DNA from: Methylotenera sp.
GTDB lineage: Bacteria > Pseudomonadota > Gammaproteobacteria > Burkholderiales > Methylophilaceae
Direction: 5' to 3'
Assembly: GCA_005797835.1 (NCBI GenBank)
Contig: SYKG01000014.1
Span: forward strand, 1 to 59,286
Length of the DNA stretch: 59,286 nt
Below the pieces are notes generated by a model. The model saw only the letters and a list, made by a program, of their open reading frames with translations, was not told where the DNA came from and did not search any database. Both the position numbers and the translations under genes were made by a program. Position 1 is the stretch's first letter. Each line of letters opens with the position of its first letter. Below are positions 16,389-28,767 of this stretch, one piece after another.

Positions 16389-19152
16389 GCGACCTTAGTT
16401 CGCCTTTTTCAAAAAGATTATTGATGCATCGATTGCAAATCGCTGGATGTTCATAATGCGATCCAACTTCTTCGCAATAATGCCAGCATCGATCACATTT
16501 TTTATGTTCACTTGCAAAAACATCAATATGAAGATTGCCTTGTCTTTCATGAAGTTTTGCTCGCGAAGTAATCATCGAAAACTTTAGATCTTTATGAAGG
16601 GTCTCTAAAGATTGATAAATTTCACCTGAAGCGTAGATATCAATCTCAGCCTGAAGTGAAGAACCTACTAATCCTTTTTCACGTAACTCTTCAATTTTTT
16701 TATTAGCAATTACACGTACATAAATAATATGCTCCCATGCTAGCAATTCCCTTGCTTCCAAATTATGAGGTGGTAAGTCATACCATGTGTCCATAAATAC
16801 TAATTCATCGCTTTGTGGCATGAGAATCTGCCAAATTTCATCTGCTGTAAAGCTTAAAACGGGAGCCATCAATCTCATTAAGGAATGAGTAATATGGAAG
16901 ATTGCGCTTTGCGCAGCTCGTCTTGCTTTTGAATTTTCGGCTGATGTATAAAGACGATCTTTCAAAATATCAAGATAGAATCCACCCAAATCCTCAGAGC
17001 AAAAGCTTACAAATTTTTGCATGCCCAAATGAAATTCATAAGATGCATAGTCTTTTTTAATACGTTCTTGAAGCTGATGAGCTAAGTGCAGCGCATAGCG
17101 ATCTATCGATAGCCATTCATTTACAGGAAGTAAATCTTTTTTAGCATCAAAGTCGCCAAGGTTGGCTAGCAAAAAGCGTAAGGTATTTCGTATACGTCTA
17201 TAGCCTTCAGCAACTCGCTTTAAAATTTCGTCTGAAATAGTAAGTTCGCCAGAATAGTCGGTGGAGGCTACCCAGAATCTTAAAATATCAGCCCCATATT
17301 GATCCATGACTTTTTGCGGCGCTACGACGTTGCCCTTAGATTTACTCATCTTATGACCGCTGCCATCAACAACGAAACCGTGCGTTAGAAGTGATTCATA
17401 AGGTGCTCTTCCATCTATTGCACAGCCTGTGAGCAAGCTTGATTGGAACCAGCCCCGATGTTGATCTGAACCCTCTAAATAAAGATCAGCTGGATAAGAT
17501 AGATCTTCACGTTTTTTTAGAACAGAAGCATGTGTCGTTCCTGAATCAAACCACACATCTAATGTGTCGCTTATTTTTTTATATTGATTAGCATCTTCGC
17601 CAAGCAATGCTTTAGTATCTAAATTAAACCAAGCCTCGATACCTGACTTCTCAACTTCTTTAGCAACTAATTCAGTTAGCTCATTGGTACGCGGATGTAA
17701 CTCGTAAGTTTCTTTATGAACAAATAGTGGCATTGGAACGCCCCAATTTCTTTGGCGCGAAACGCACCAGTCAGGACGATTTTTAATCATAACCTCTAAG
17801 CGCGCCTTCCCCCATTCAGGATAGAAAGTGGTATGACTGACTGCTTCGTTTGCTTTCTCACGTAATGTCTTTTTATTATTTTCTTGATTCATGCCAACAA
17901 ACCATTGGCGTGTGGCTCTAAAAATTACTGGTGTTTTGTGGCGCCAACAATGTGGGTAGCTATGTGATAATTTCTTAGAAGCAAATAAGCATTGATTCGC
18001 GTCTAATGTTTCAATGATTTTTTTATTGACCTCCCAAATACTTTCACCTGCAAACTGCTCCACAAAGGAATAAAACTTTCCTTCTTCGTTGACTGGATTA
18101 TCTACAGATAATTGATATTGCATACCAACCGCATAGTCCTCTAGCCCATGTGCAGGTGCCGCATGAACTAGCCCAGTTCCAGCTTCTAGAGTGACGTGGT
18201 CGCCACATATGATAGGTACATTTTTTTTATAAAAAGGGTGGCTGAGTTGGAGATGCTCTAAAGCTTGACCTTTACATGAGGCTAATTTCTTAAAAGACTC
18301 AAAGCCATAATGCGTAAGATTTTTTTCAGCCAAATCTTCTGCGAGGATAATATTACCTTTTTCAGTACTATATAAACCGTAATTTAATTCAGGATGAACG
18401 CACACAGCCTGGTTTGCTGGTAGTGTCCAAGGTGTCGTTGTCCAAATAACTGCGAATGTATTTTTTACTTCATTGATCTTGAATATCTTTTTTAAAGTAT
18501 CACTATCTATAACTTTAAAACCAACATCAATTGTAAGTGAAGTTTTATCTTCATACTCCACTTCAGCCTCCGCTAATGCAGAACCACAATCGACACACCA
18601 ATGCACAGGCTTACTTCCTTGATAGAGATAGCCATTTTGATGGATATGTCCAAGTGATCTCATGATATCGGCTTCGGTTTCAAAATTCATCGTGAGGTAA
18701 GGTTGATTCCAGTCTCCCAATACGCCTAAACGTATAAAATCATTTTTTTGTTTTTCAACTTGTGTTGCAGCATATTCTCGACATAGTTCTCTAAATTTTT
18801 TAGGGTCAATATTTTTGCCATGCAATTTTTCCACAACAAGCTCAATCGGAAGTCCATGACAATCCCATCCTGGAACATATGGCGCATCGAACCCAGATAA
18901 GGTTTTTGATTTTACAATAATATCTTTTAATATTTTATTAACAGCATGTCCAATATGAATATCACCGTTTGCATACGGAGGGCCATCATGCAGAATGAAT
19001 TTTTTAGCACCTTTTCTTTTTTGTCTAATTTTTTGATAAAGCTTAAGTTCCTGCCAGCGCTTTACCCAAAGAGGCTCTCGCTTAGCAAGATCACCTCGCA
19101 TGGGAAATGGCGTGTCTGGCAAATTTAATTGATATTTATTTTCTTCGGTCAT
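16381..19152 (-). CDS. ileS: isoleucyl-tRNA synthetase
   Basis: This class I synthetase charges tRNA-Ile and edits valine. It has 923 residues. Signatures are [12 protein letters not shown] with HIGH at 66-69, the editing-domain segments [10 protein letters not shown] and [21 protein letters not shown] near 600, and a C-terminal zinc site (CDRCWHYC, then CNRC). It is full length. It begins 5 bases after ribF and overlaps lspA by 8 bases, consistent with one operon. Confidence 0.98.
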   Translation of the reverse strand: MTEENKYQLNLPDTPFPMRGDLAKREPLWVKRWQELKLYQKIRQKRKGAKKFILHDGPPYANGDIHIGHAVNKILKDIIVKSKTLSGFDAPYVPGWDCHGLPIELVVEKLHGKNIDPKKFRELCREYAATQVEKQKNDFIRLGVLGDWNQPYLTMNFETEADIMRSLGHIHQNGYLYQGSKPVHWCVDCGSALAEAEVEYEDKTSLTIDVGFKVIDSDTLKKIFKINEVKNTFAVIWTTTPWTLPANQAVCVHPELNYGLYSTEKGNIILAEDLAEKNLTHYGFESFKKLASCKGQALEHLQLSHPFYKKNVPIICGDHVTLEAGTGLVHAAPAHGLEDYAVGMQYQLSVDNPVNEEGKFYSFVEQFAGESIWEVNKKIIETLDANQCLFASKKLSHSYPHCWRHKTPVIFRATRQWFVGMNQENNKKTLREKANEAVSHTTFYPEWGKARLEVMIKNRPDWCVSRQRNWGVPMPLFVHKETYELHPRTNELTELVAKEVEKSGIEAWFNLDTKALLGEDANQYKKISDTLDVWFDSGTTHASVLKKREDLSYPADLYLEGSDQHRGWFQSSLLTGCAIDGRAPYESLLTHGFVVDGSGHKMSKSKGNVVAPQKVMDQYGADILRFWVASTDYSGELTISDEILKRVAEGYRRIRNTLRFLLANLGDFDAKKDLLPVNEWLSIDRYALHLAHQLQERIKKDYASYEFHLGMQKFVSFCSEDLGGFYLDILKDRLYTSAENSKARRAAQSAIFHITHSLMRLMAPVLSFTADEIWQILMPQSDELVFMDTWYDLPPHNLEARELLAWEHIIYVRVIANKKIEELREKGLVGSSLQAEIDIYASGEIYQSLETLHKDLKFSMITSRAKLHERQGNLHIDVFASEHKKCDRCWHYCEEVGSHYEHPAICNRCINNLFEKGELRSHA

Positions 19153-19157
19153 ATATT

Positions 19158-20054
19158 TTATTTTTCAAAATAATGTGTTGCGCACACAACATCTTTTTTA
19201 ATTTGTTCAATGAGTGCATTAATATTTTCAAATTTCATTTCATCTCTAATCTTCTCCATGAAAGTAACCTGAACATGCTGTCCGTAAATGTTTTCATTGA
19301 AATTAAGCAAATGAACTTCTAGTAAAAGTTTTGGGATGCCTGCAACTGTGGGTCTGATTCCAAGATTAGCAACACCATTTCTATTTCCTAATTTTACCGC
19401 ATATACACCTGTTAGCGCCGGTCTCGTATGCTTCATATGAATATTGGCAGTTGGGAAGCCCATTTGCCTTCCACGCTTGTCACCTTCAACCACTTTTCCA
19501 CTTATCGTGTAAGGCCTTCCTAAGAATGCAGTGACTGACTTAATCCGGCCCTCATTGAGGGCTTCTCTAATTGTTGAACTTGACACGCGCTTACCTTTCA
19601 CATTAATTTCTGGAATTTCGAATAATTCAAATCCACTTTTTCTTAAGTCTTTTATGCCAGCTAGTCGCTGCGCTCCAAAACGGAAATCATCTCCTACGAT
19701 GATGATTTCTGTTTTTAATTGCTCTTTTAATATTTGATGCATAAACACTTCACTAGAAATACCTGCAAAATTTTTATTAAAGGCACATACAAAAACATTT
19801 TGAACGCCACAACTTAAAAAAAACTCTAGCTTTTCTCTTAAGCTCGTCAGTCGAGTAGGTGCGTTTTCGGGTATAAAGAATTCTTTAGGATGTGGTTCAA
19901 AAGTCATCACCGATGGTGTAATTTTTCTTCTTATAGATTCCTCTATAAGTTTTTGAATAAGCGCTTGATGGCCTATATGCACTCCATCAAAATTGCCAAT
20001 AGTCAGACCAATAGGCGTTTCTAAACTTAGTGGAAAATGGCGAAAGACTTGCAT
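19158..20054 (-). CDS. ribF: bifunctional riboflavin kinase / FMN adenylyltransferase
   Basis: RibF converts riboflavin to FMN and FAD. The N-terminal adenylyltransferase half has [14 protein letters not shown] with the HxGH motif, [16 protein letters not shown] and SSSTIREAL. The C-terminal kinase half has [15 protein letters not shown] and GVYAVKLG. It has 298 residues from ATG 20054; a GTG one codon earlier is possible. It is located between murJ and ileS. Confidence 0.96.
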   Translation of the reverse strand: MQVFRHFPLSLETPIGLTIGNFDGVHIGHQALIQKLIEESIRRKITPSVMTFEPHPKEFFIPENAPTRLTSLREKLEFFLSCGVQNVFVCAFNKNFAGISSEVFMHQILKEQLKTEIIIVGDDFRFGAQRLAGIKDLRKSGFELFEIPEINVKGKRVSSSTIREALNEGRIKSVTAFLGRPYTISGKVVEGDKRGRQMGFPTANIHMKHTRPALTGVYAVKLGNRNGVANLGIRPTVAGIPKLLLEVHLLNFNENIYGQHVQVTFMEKIRDEMKFENINALIEQIKKDVVCATHYFEK

Positions 20055-20063
20055 CACAAAAAC

Positions 20064-21599
20064 TTAAATAGCTCTTCGAATGAATGATTGAAGTCTTAAT
20101 CCCATCATCCATAGTGAACCAAAGTAAACAACAGACCCGGCAAGAATAAGCATCACTAAGTAAATCAATCTTTTTGAAATAGAATACTCAAGCCAAAGCG
20201 TTGAATCTCCTTTTAAGTAAAACAAAGTGAGGCCCATTAAAACTAAAGCCACAAAAAGTTTTATTAAAAACTGCCCCCATCCCGCATGTGGTTTGTAGTA
20301 ATTACCTTTTCTTAAATGATAATAAAGAAGACTTGCATTTAGGCACGCTCCCAAACCAATCGCTAGAGCCAAACCTGCATGTTTAAACTGTCCAATAAAT
20401 ATCATATTCATGAACTGTGTCGAGAATAAAGTAAATAGTGCAATTTTGACCGGCGTTTTAATATTCTGTCTTGCATAAAATCCAGGCGCTAATACTTTAA
20501 TCATGATGAGGCCCATCAGTCCAAAACTGTATGCAATGGTAGCTTGTTGGGTCATCAATACGTCATGCGTATTAAAAGCGCCATAGTGAAATAAGGTTGC
20601 AATTAAAGGGAGAGATAACACAGCCAATGCAATAGCCGCAGGCGCTGCAAGAATAAAAGTCAGTCGTAGCCCCCAATCAAGAAAGCCTGAGTATTCCTTT
20701 TGATCTTTGCCTGAAAAAGATTTCGAAAGACTTGGAAGTAGAATCGTGCCCAGTGCTACACCTAAAACGCCTGCTGGAAACTCCATGAGTCGATCAGCAT
20801 AATAAAGCCATGAAATACTTCCAGTCTCAAGAAAGGATGCGAAGATAGTATTAATAAGCAGAGATAGCTGCGCAATAGATACACCAAAAACAGCGGGTCC
20901 CATAAGTTTAATAATGCGCCAGACACCTTCATCTTTAAAATCTAATTTATATTTGGGAATAAACCCAATTTCTTTTAAAAAAGGAATCTGAAAAATTAAC
21001 TGAAGGATACCTCCAACAAATACCGCCCAAGCTAATACAAAGATAGGTCGATCAAAATAATCTGCAAAAAATAATATTGCAAAAATAAAAGATAAATTAA
21101 GCCATACAGGGGTAAAAGCTGGCACTAAAAATTTGTTAAATGTATTAAGAATACCTCCCGCCATCGATACTAAAGAGATAAAAAAGATGTAAGGAAATGT
21201 GACTCTAAGTAAATCAACAGTAAGCTTAAATTTTTCTGAATACTCTATAAATCCAGGCGCGCTAATATAGACAAGCCAAGGTGCTGCAAAAATGCCCAAA
21301 AAAGAAATACCGATAAGAAAAAGACTTAATAATGAACACACATGATTAATCAAAAGATGTGTTGCTTCATAACTTCGCTTATTTTTATATTCAGCAAGAA
21401 TAGGGACAAAAGCTTGAGAAAAAGCCCCTTCAGCGGAAATACGTCTTAATAAATTGGGGATTTTAAAGGCTACAAAGAAGGCATCTGTAGCCATGCCTGC
21501 ACCGAAGGTTCTAGCGATTAAACTATCCCTCACAAAACCTAAAATTCTTGATACGAAAGTCATACTTGCGACAGTTGCGAGTGCTTTTAGAAGATTCAT
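20064..21599 (-). CDS. murJ: lipid II flippase MurJ
   Basis: MurJ is an inner-membrane MOP-superfamily flippase that exports lipid II for peptidoglycan synthesis. The 511-residue protein has about 14 membrane spans. Family signatures are SRILGFVRDSLIARTFGAG at 19-37, FKIPNLLRRISAEGAFSQAFVP near 46-67, and PAGVLGVALGTILLPSLS. It is the first gene of the murJ-ribF-ileS-lspA run. It is divergent from rpsT across a 215-base gap, the longest in the window. Confidence 0.96.
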   Translation of the reverse strand: MNLLKALATVASMTFVSRILGFVRDSLIARTFGAGMATDAFFVAFKIPNLLRRISAEGAFSQAFVPILAEYKNKRSYEATHLLINHVCSLLSLFLIGISFLGIFAAPWLVYISAPGFIEYSEKFKLTVDLLRVTFPYIFFISLVSMAGGILNTFNKFLVPAFTPVWLNLSFIFAILFFADYFDRPIFVLAWAVFVGGILQLIFQIPFLKEIGFIPKYKLDFKDEGVWRIIKLMGPAVFGVSIAQLSLLINTIFASFLETGSISWLYYADRLMEFPAGVLGVALGTILLPSLSKSFSGKDQKEYSGFLDWGLRLTFILAAPAAIALAVLSLPLIATLFHYGAFNTHDVLMTQQATIAYSFGLMGLIMIKVLAPGFYARQNIKTPVKIALFTLFSTQFMNMIFIGQFKHAGLALAIGLGACLNASLLYYHLRKGNYYKPHAGWGQFLIKLFVALVLMGLTLFYLKGDSTLWLEYSISKRLIYLVMLILAGSVVYFGSLWMMGLRLQSFIRRAI

Positions 21600-21705
21600 T
21601 AAATTTATCTATTTAAGTGTCACTAAATTACAAAGATTTTAGCATGGAGGTCGTTTTATCAAGGTTTCCAAGAAAAATATTGATTAGCCCAGAACATCGA
21701 GAAGG

Positions 21706-21772
21706 TATCGCTAAAATTTAGGTTTGAAAAGAGCGTTATATCTTGTATAAAACCGCAAATATCGCTAAAATT
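21706..21772 (+). repeat. 13-bp direct repeat pair flanking the rpsT promoter
   Basis: The 13-mer TATCGCTAAAATT occurs at 21706-21718 and again at 21760-21772, 54 bases apart. One copy lies just upstream of the predicted rpsT -35 box and the other in the rpsT leader. The arrangement could bind a regulator or could be a relic of a small duplication. No family match is claimed. Confidence 0.6.
21724..21751 (+). promoter_or_regulatory. predicted sigma-70 promoter of rpsT
   Basis: TTGAAA at 21724-21729 and TATAAA at 21746-21751 are separated by 16 bases, about 60 bases upstream of the rpsT start codon. The rest of the 215-base murJ-rpsT gap shows the two 13-bp repeats and no coding potential. 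Confidence 0.5.
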
Positions 21773-21814
21773 CTTGCCTTTGTAATACTAAAGATACTTA
21801 ATTTAAGGATAAAA

Positions 21815-22078
21815 ATGGCAAATACTGCGCAAGCTAGAAAACGTGCCCGCCAAGCTATGAAGCAACGAGCTCACAATGCAAGCTTGCGATCAACTTTGCG
21901 AACTGCAATTAAAAAGATTCTAAAAGCAATTCAATCAGGTGATAAAGCAGCTGCAAAAACATCTTTTCAAGAAAATGTTTCACTGATCGACCGCATTGCT
22001 GACAAAAAGATTATTCATAAGAATAAAGCTTCACGTCATAAACAACGCTTAAACTCAGCGATTAAATCAATGGCTTAA
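21815..22078 (+). CDS. rpsT: 30S ribosomal protein S20
   Basis: S20 binds 16S rRNA early in 30S assembly. The gene encodes 87 residues, [13 protein letters not shown] onward, rich in Lys, Arg and Ala, with the family's helical pattern and [12 protein letters not shown] near the C-terminus. ATG 21815 follows the Shine-Dalgarno-like AAGGA at 21805-21809. An in-frame upstream ATG at 21743 would add 24 non-homologous residues. It is a monocistronic gene ended by a hairpin shared with purK. Confidence 0.97.
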   Translation: MANTAQARKRARQAMKQRAHNASLRSTLRTAIKKILKAIQSGDKAAAKTSFQENVSLIDRIADKKIIHKNKASRHKQRLNSAIKSMA

Positions 22079-22106
22079 TATCTTAGAGAGACTCTCTTTG
22101 ATATTA
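22076..22106. terminator. shared hairpin between convergent rpsT and purK
   Basis: An interrupted inverted repeat: TAATATC (22076-22082) pairs with GATATTA (22100-22106), and inside it GAGAG (22086-22090) pairs with CTCTC (22092-22096). The outer arms contain both stop codons, so the hairpin is wedged into the last bases of two genes. It lacks a long T tract, so termination efficiency is uncertain. Confidence 0.55.
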
Positions 22107-23255
22107 AGCGATTCCTAAAAGTTTTCTTAATTCCATAGCCTTTTGAAAGGCTATATCGACGTTCTCATCTATTACTGTAAAGTGTCCCATTTTGCGGCCT
22201 GGTCTTGCCTCATGTTTTCCATAAAGATGCATTTTTAAACCAGGTTCTTTTAAAACCTTATCCCAGTTAGGTTCTCTTTCTTTGCTATTTGTCCAGACAT
22301 CGCCTAAAAGATTAACCATAACAGCAGATGAATGAAGTCTCGAGTTTCCAAGTGGAAGACCTGCTAATACTCTTACTTGCTGCTCAAACTGATTCGTCTC
22401 AGAGGCATCTATAGTGTAATGCCCAGAATTATGTGGTCTAGGGGCAATTTCATTTACAAATACTTTGCCTTCACTAATAAAAAACTCAACCCCTAAAACT
22501 CCAACATAATTGAGTGCTTCGGCTAAGGATTTTGCAAGCTGATTTATGAGACCATTGATCGCACTAGTTGAACGCGCTGGGACAATGGATACATCAAGAA
22601 TACCATTAGTATGAATATTCTCTGAAACATTAAATGTCTTGATGTGCCCTTTTTGATCTCGTGCCAAAACTAAAGAAACTTCCATATCTAAAGGAAGTAT
22701 TTTTTCTAAAACGCATTCTTGTTTTGAGAATTGCTGAAAAGCATCTATAGCTTCTTTTTGAGAAGATACTCTTGCCTGGCCTTTGCCGTCATATCCAAAG
22801 CGTGCAATTTTTAAAATACCAGGATAAATGGAAGAAGTGTCTGGAGGAATATCCTTATCTTCTAGAATAATCTCAAAAGGGCCTATAGGAAGCTTTGACT
22901 CTTTTAAAAAAGTTTTTTCGAGCACACGGTATTGAGCAATTCTTATAGATTCTGCGGATGGGCTGACATATATATATTTTGATAAGAATTCCATACTATC
23001 TGCAGATACATTTTCAAATTCCGTAGTCACGGCTTTGCATGTATTGGTTATTACTTCTAATGCGGCGGAATCATCGAAGGCCTTGCATAAATGAATATCT
23101 GCCATTGCTCCTGCGGGACTATTTGGATCGGGGTCTAAAACTGTAACCTTATAGCCCATCTCATGAGCTGCAATGACAAAGAAACGGCCTAATTGACCGC
23201 CTCCAAGAATACCAAGCATTGTTGGAGGTAAAAGCGGTTGATCTCTTTGACTCAA
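22104..23255 (-). CDS. purK: N5-carboxyaminoimidazole ribonucleotide synthase
   Basis: PurK is the ATP-grasp enzyme that carboxylates aminoimidazole ribonucleotide with bicarbonate in purine synthesis. The 383-residue protein has [10 protein letters not shown] at 14-23 and DPDPNSPAG. Further motifs are [12 protein letters not shown] (ATP binding), VGVLGVEFF and [17 protein letters not shown]. It follows purE with a 4-base overlap, and PurE uses its product. Its stop codon lies in the hairpin shared with rpsT. Confidence 0.97.
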   Translation of the reverse strand: MSQRDQPLLPPTMLGILGGGQLGRFFVIAAHEMGYKVTVLDPDPNSPAGAMADIHLCKAFDDSAALEVITNTCKAVTTEFENVSADSMEFLSKYIYVSPSAESIRIAQYRVLEKTFLKESKLPIGPFEIILEDKDIPPDTSSIYPGILKIARFGYDGKGQARVSSQKEAIDAFQQFSKQECVLEKILPLDMEVSLVLARDQKGHIKTFNVSENIHTNGILDVSIVPARSTSAINGLINQLAKSLAEALNYVGVLGVEFFISEGKVFVNEIAPRPHNSGHYTIDASETNQFEQQVRVLAGLPLGNSRLHSSAVMVNLLGDVWTNSKEREPNWDKVLKEPGLKMHLYGKHEARPGRKMGHFTVIDENVDIAFQKAMELRKLLGIA

Positions 23256-23752
23256 GGCTTCTCCGATAAATTCATGTCTTTCACTTTTTTTGCTTGCCCC
23301 TCTCTAAAGGCCTCGAGCTTTTTGGCTAATACTTTATTTTCATGTGCTAAAACAGATACTGCAAAGAGGCCCGCATTCGCAGCACCTGCCTCCCCAATTG
23401 CAAACGTTGCTACAGGGATACCTCTTGGCATTTGAACAATAGATAATAAAGAATCCTGGCCCTGAAGATGCTTAGAGGGAATAGGTACACCTAAAACAGG
23501 TAGAGTTGTTTTAGAGGCAACCATACCTGGTAAATGAGCTGCACCTCCTGCACCTGCAATAATAATTTGATAACCTTCTTTGGCAGCGTGCTCAGCAAAT
23601 TTGAACATAAGGTCTGGGGTTCGATGAGCAGAAATAACTTTTGCTTCGTAGGGTACTTCAAAATCTGCAAGCATTTGTGCTGCAAATTTCATTACCGGCC
23701 AATCGCTATCTGACCCCATGATGATAGCTACAAGTTTTTTATTTTCTACCAT
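23252..23752 (-). CDS. purE: N5-carboxyaminoimidazole ribonucleotide mutase
   Basis: PurE moves the carboxylate from N5 to C4 to give CAIR. The 166-residue protein has [10 protein letters not shown] at 12-21, ISAHRTPD with the catalytic His near 43, and [16 protein letters not shown]. The signature LPVLGVPI follows. It is class I length. It lies 21 bases downstream of proB and translationally overlaps purK. Confidence 0.97.
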   Translation of the reverse strand: MVENKKLVAIIMGSDSDWPVMKFAAQMLADFEVPYEAKVISAHRTPDLMFKFAEHAAKEGYQIIIAGAGGAAHLPGMVASKTTLPVLGVPIPSKHLQGQDSLLSIVQMPRGIPVATFAIGEAGAANAGLFAVSVLAHENKVLAKKLEAFREGQAKKVKDMNLSEKP

Positions 23753-23773
23753 GTAAAGTTTCCTTTAAAAATC

Positions 23774-25916
<2,143 letters not shown>

Positions 25917-25920
25917 TTAC

Positions 25921-25954
25921 CAAATAAAAAAGCCCTATCAACTGACAGGGCTTT
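25921..25954 (-). terminator. rho-independent terminator after rpmA
   Basis: On the minus strand an 8-bp stem (AAAGCCCT at 25947-25954 pairing with AGGGCTTT at 25929-25936, read in that orientation) encloses a 10-base loop and is followed by a T-rich run. It lies between rpmA and obgE and may attenuate rather than fully stop transcription into obgE-proB. Confidence 0.75.
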
Positions 25955-25972
25955 GTAGAAAATGAGAATTGC

Positions 25973-26230
25973 TCAGACTGGAACAATATTAACGGTTTTA
26001 CGTTTTAATTCGCCCTTGATGGTGAAGGTTACCTTACCATCAGCCTTTGCAAAAAGAGTATGATCTTTACCCATACCTACATTCACGCCAGGATGCATCT
26101 TGGTGCCACGTTGGCGAACAATAATGCTGCCAGCTGAGACTACTTGCTCACCGAAAGCCTTTACCCCTAAACGTTTAGCTTGAGAGTCACGACCGTTTCT
26201 TGAACTTCCTCCTGCTTTTTTATGTGCCAT
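25973..26230 (-). CDS. rpmA: 50S ribosomal protein L27
   Basis: L27 reaches towards the peptidyl-transferase centre. The 85-residue protein begins [16 protein letters not shown] and contains [13 protein letters not shown] and [13 protein letters not shown]. It lacks the cleavable N-terminal extension found in Firmicutes. It lies 18 bases after rplU and is followed by a clear terminator hairpin. Confidence 0.98.
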   Translation of the reverse strand: MAHKKAGGSSRNGRDSQAKRLGVKAFGEQVVSAGSIIVRQRGTKMHPGVNVGMGKDHTLFAKADGKVTFTIKGELKRKTVNIVPV

Positions 26231-26248
26231 GATTGATTAATCCTTCAA

Positions 26249-26563
26249 TTATTTAGCTGATATTTTATCAATTTGAATCTCGGTAAAGCTTTGTCTATGG
26301 CCTTGAGATTTACGATAGTGTTTTCTACGACGCATTTTAAAAATTCTCACTTTATCATGACGTCCGTGGCTTAGAACAATTGCTGAAACGCTAGCCCCTC
26401 TTACAATAGGAGAGCCAATAGTCACATTATCACCATCTACGACTGTTAAAATTTTATCAAGAACAACATTTGCGCCTACATCACCTACTATTTTTTCAAT
26501 TTTAAGCTTATCGCCTTGATTTACACGATATTGCTTACCACCTGTTTTGATTACTGCATACAT
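26249..26563 (-). CDS. rplU: 50S ribosomal protein L21
   Basis: L21 is a 23S rRNA-binding assembly protein. The 104-residue protein begins [14 protein letters not shown] and has the C-terminal signature [16 protein letters not shown]. It is the first gene of rplU-rpmA(-obgE-proB), with a strong predicted promoter about 40 bases upstream. Confidence 0.98.
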   Translation of the reverse strand: MYAVIKTGGKQYRVNQGDKLKIEKIVGDVGANVVLDKILTVVDGDNVTIGSPIVRGASVSAIVLSHGRHDKVRIFKMRRRKHYRKSQGHRQSFTEIQIDKISAK

Positions 26564-26602
26564 AATAAAACCTTAAACTTTAACAACCCTAAAGAACCGC
26601 GA

Positions 26603-26631
26603 ATTATACTTAAATTAGGCCTGTTAGGCAA
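26603..26631 (-). promoter_or_regulatory. predicted sigma-70 promoter of rplU-rpmA
   Basis: Read on the minus strand: TTGCCT (26631-26626), a 17-base spacer, then a consensus TATAAT (26608-26603), about 40 bases before the rplU ATG. The remaining part of the 164-base gap, towards ispB, is AT-rich with no clear element. Confidence 0.7.
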
Positions 26632-26727
26632 ACTCTTCAACGGTAAAGATAAAGATTTTTTGTCTTTCAAAGACATAAAGTAGGCTATGTTAAAATATAG
26701 CTTTAATAATCCTAAAGCCTTGTTTTT

Positions 26728-27696
26728 GTGATCCTTAGTAGCATTTTATCCCCAATTAAAAACGATTTACTGACTGTAAATGAAGTTATTCGCGCGTCTC
26801 TTCACTCCGAAGTACCTCTCGTTAATCAAGTCGCGGGTCATATTATTCAAGGGGGTGGTAAACGCCTCAGGCCAAGCACCTTAATCTTAGTTGGAGGTCT
26901 ATTTGGCTCTATTCAAAAGGAGCACCATATATTAGCCGCAGTCATTGAATTTATTCATACAGCAACCCTTCTTCACGATGATGTTGTAGATCAATCAACA
27001 AAACGAAGACACCACAAAACAGCTAATGCCATTTTTGGAAATGCTGCGAGCGTTTTGGTGGGAGATTTTATTTACTCCAGAGCATTTCAAATGATGGTAA
27101 AAATCAATCATATGAGAGTCATGGAAGTTTTAGCCAATACAACAAATACAATTGCCGAGGGTGAAGTCTTACAGCTCTTAAATATTCACAATGCTTCTAT
27201 TGAAGACGAGGATTATTTAAAAGTTGTTTACTATAAAACTGCCAAATTATTTGAATCTTCAGCTGAGCTTGGTGCCATTATAGGCGGAGCTAATGAAGCT
27301 GACATCAGGTCTCTTGCTCAGTTCGGAAAACATATGGGCGTCGCTTTTCAACTCATTGATGATGTTCTTGATTTATCTGGTCATCCTGACGAGATAGGAA
27401 AAAATCTAGGTAACGATCTGGCTGAAGGCAAGCCTACGCTACCTCTTTTATATGCAATGAGAAAGGGGGGTGACCAACAAAAAAAAATTATCAGGGCTGC
27501 CATTGAAAATGGCGGCTTAATAGAATTAGAGGGGGTATTAGATGCTGTTAAAGATACTAAAGCATTAGATTATGTAAGACAACTTGCAAAAGAAGAAATA
27601 GAAAAGGGGGGGGAACTGATTCAACATATTTCATCTTCGATTTATAAAGATGCATTATTAGCACTTACTCAATTTGTAATATCGAGAGATTATTAA
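26728..27696 (+). CDS. ispB: octaprenyl-type polyprenyl diphosphate synthase
   Basis: This trans-prenyltransferase makes the isoprenoid side chain of ubiquinone. The 322-residue protein has GGGKRLRPS at 42-50, the first aspartate-rich motif LLHDDVVD with Asp84-Asp88, and the second QLIDDVLD. Chain length is inferred from family, not measured. The start is GTG 26728: an in-frame stop at 26713 and no early ATG leave no better choice. A run of eight G near 27606-27613 is odd in such AT-rich DNA but the frame stays intact. Confidence 0.94.
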   Translation: MILSSILSPIKNDLLTVNEVIRASLHSEVPLVNQVAGHIIQGGGKRLRPSTLILVGGLFGSIQKEHHILAAVIEFIHTATLLHDDVVDQSTKRRHHKTANAIFGNAASVLVGDFIYSRAFQMMVKINHMRVMEVLANTTNTIAEGEVLQLLNIHNASIEDEDYLKVVYYKTAKLFESSAELGAIIGGANEADIRSLAQFGKHMGVAFQLIDDVLDLSGHPDEIGKNLGNDLAEGKPTLPLLYAMRKGGDQQKKIIRAAIENGGLIELEGVLDAVKDTKALDYVRQLAKEEIEKGGELIQHISSSIYKDALLALTQFVISRDY

Positions 27697-28043
27697 TTTA
27701 AAAGAATTGGTTCACCATTGTCAGCTCGGTAATAACTAAAATGTGCACATTTATTTGTACCTGAAGTGATAGATCCATCAAAAATCGATTTACCGTCTAA
27801 ATCGACTTGTGCATATCCATTGTTAAATAATGTCACTTCAGCTTCCTTCTTGCCCTGTCGAAACATAAAGCTAATAGCATGATCATATTCGGATTCAGAG
27901 TATACCTGCCAATTATTGCCCCCTGCGAGCTGTGAAAGCCAATTGGATAAATCTACTTGAACTCGACAAACCACAAGATCACCCCAAGCCGACTGATCCT
28001 CTGATGGAGTTAGGTTTTTTAATGTATTCTGCAATTCACTCAT
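27693..28043 (-). CDS. conserved-looking hypothetical protein
   Basis: I do not recognise this 116-residue protein. It is soluble, with no signal peptide or membrane span, and has a regular alternating pattern (WGDLVVCRVQVDLSNWL, AEVTLFNNGYAQVDL, HFSYYRADNGEPI) suggesting a small alpha/beta domain. Base composition and codon use look like its neighbours. It converges on ispB with a 4-base overlap of stop codons and is divergent from coaE. Compact context and clean coding pattern support a real gene. Confidence 0.7.
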   Translation of the reverse strand: MSELQNTLKNLTPSEDQSAWGDLVVCRVQVDLSNWLSQLAGGNNWQVYSESEYDHAISFMFRQGKKEAEVTLFNNGYAQVDLDGKSIFDGSITSGTNKCAHFSYYRADNGEPILLN

Positions 28044-28140
28044 ATGTCATATTTTAAATCATTCATAATCAATAAATGGTGATTAATTCTATAATTTCAA
28101 GTGAACTTATACATAATATTTAAAAAAATTAAGGGAAATG

Positions 28141-28746
28141 ATGCTTATTATCGGGATGACTGGTGGAATTGGATCAGGCAAAAGTGAAGCACTGAAAATA
28201 TTTGCATCTTTAAATATTAAAATCATTGATCTTGATAAAATTTCAAAAGAAATTACAGATACAAACCATGAGGCTATAGAAGAAATTAAATTTATTTTTG
28301 GAAATACTTTGTTTGATAAAGATAACCGATTAGATCGAAAAAAATTAAGGGAAATTATTTTTTCAGATAAAGATAAAAAAATAAATCTTGAAAAGATTCT
28401 TCACCCAAAAATTTTAAAAGAAGTTAAGAAAAAATTAAATACTTTATTATCTGAACCATATGTGGTGATTGACATACCCCTTCTATTTGAGACGAACCAA
28501 TATAAAAGTCTCATTTCAAGATCGCTTGTTATTGACTGTGAGATAAATAATCAAATTGAACGCGTTAAAAAAAGAGATAGTATTAGCACCTCTTCCATTC
28601 AAAATATCATCGACCAACAAATTGATCGTGATAGTCGCATCAGAATGGGAGATGATGTAGTTATTAATGATGGATCATTAGAAAAATTCTCAAAAGATAT
28701 TCATATATTACATAAAAAATATTTAAATTTAGTTGCTGTTAAATAA
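28141..28746 (+). CDS. coaE: dephospho-CoA kinase
   Basis: CoaE phosphorylates dephospho-CoA in the last step of CoA synthesis. The P-loop GMTGGIGSGKS is near the N-terminus, followed by DLDKISKEI, IDIPLLFET and the lid-region arginines RVKKRD. It has 201 residues. Two consecutive ATG codons occur; the second (28141) is better spaced from the Shine-Dalgarno GGG at 28133-28135. It heads the coaE-zapD-yacG cluster. Confidence 0.95.
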   Translation: MLIIGMTGGIGSGKSEALKIFASLNIKIIDLDKISKEITDTNHEAIEEIKFIFGNTLFDKDNRLDRKKLREIIFSDKDKKINLEKILHPKILKEVKKKLNTLLSEPYVVIDIPLLFETNQYKSLISRSLVIDCEINNQIERVKKRDSISTSSIQNIIDQQIDRDSRIRMGDDVVINDGSLEKFSKDIHILHKKYLNLVAVK

Positions 28747-28767
28747 AATCAACCTGATAATATGTTT

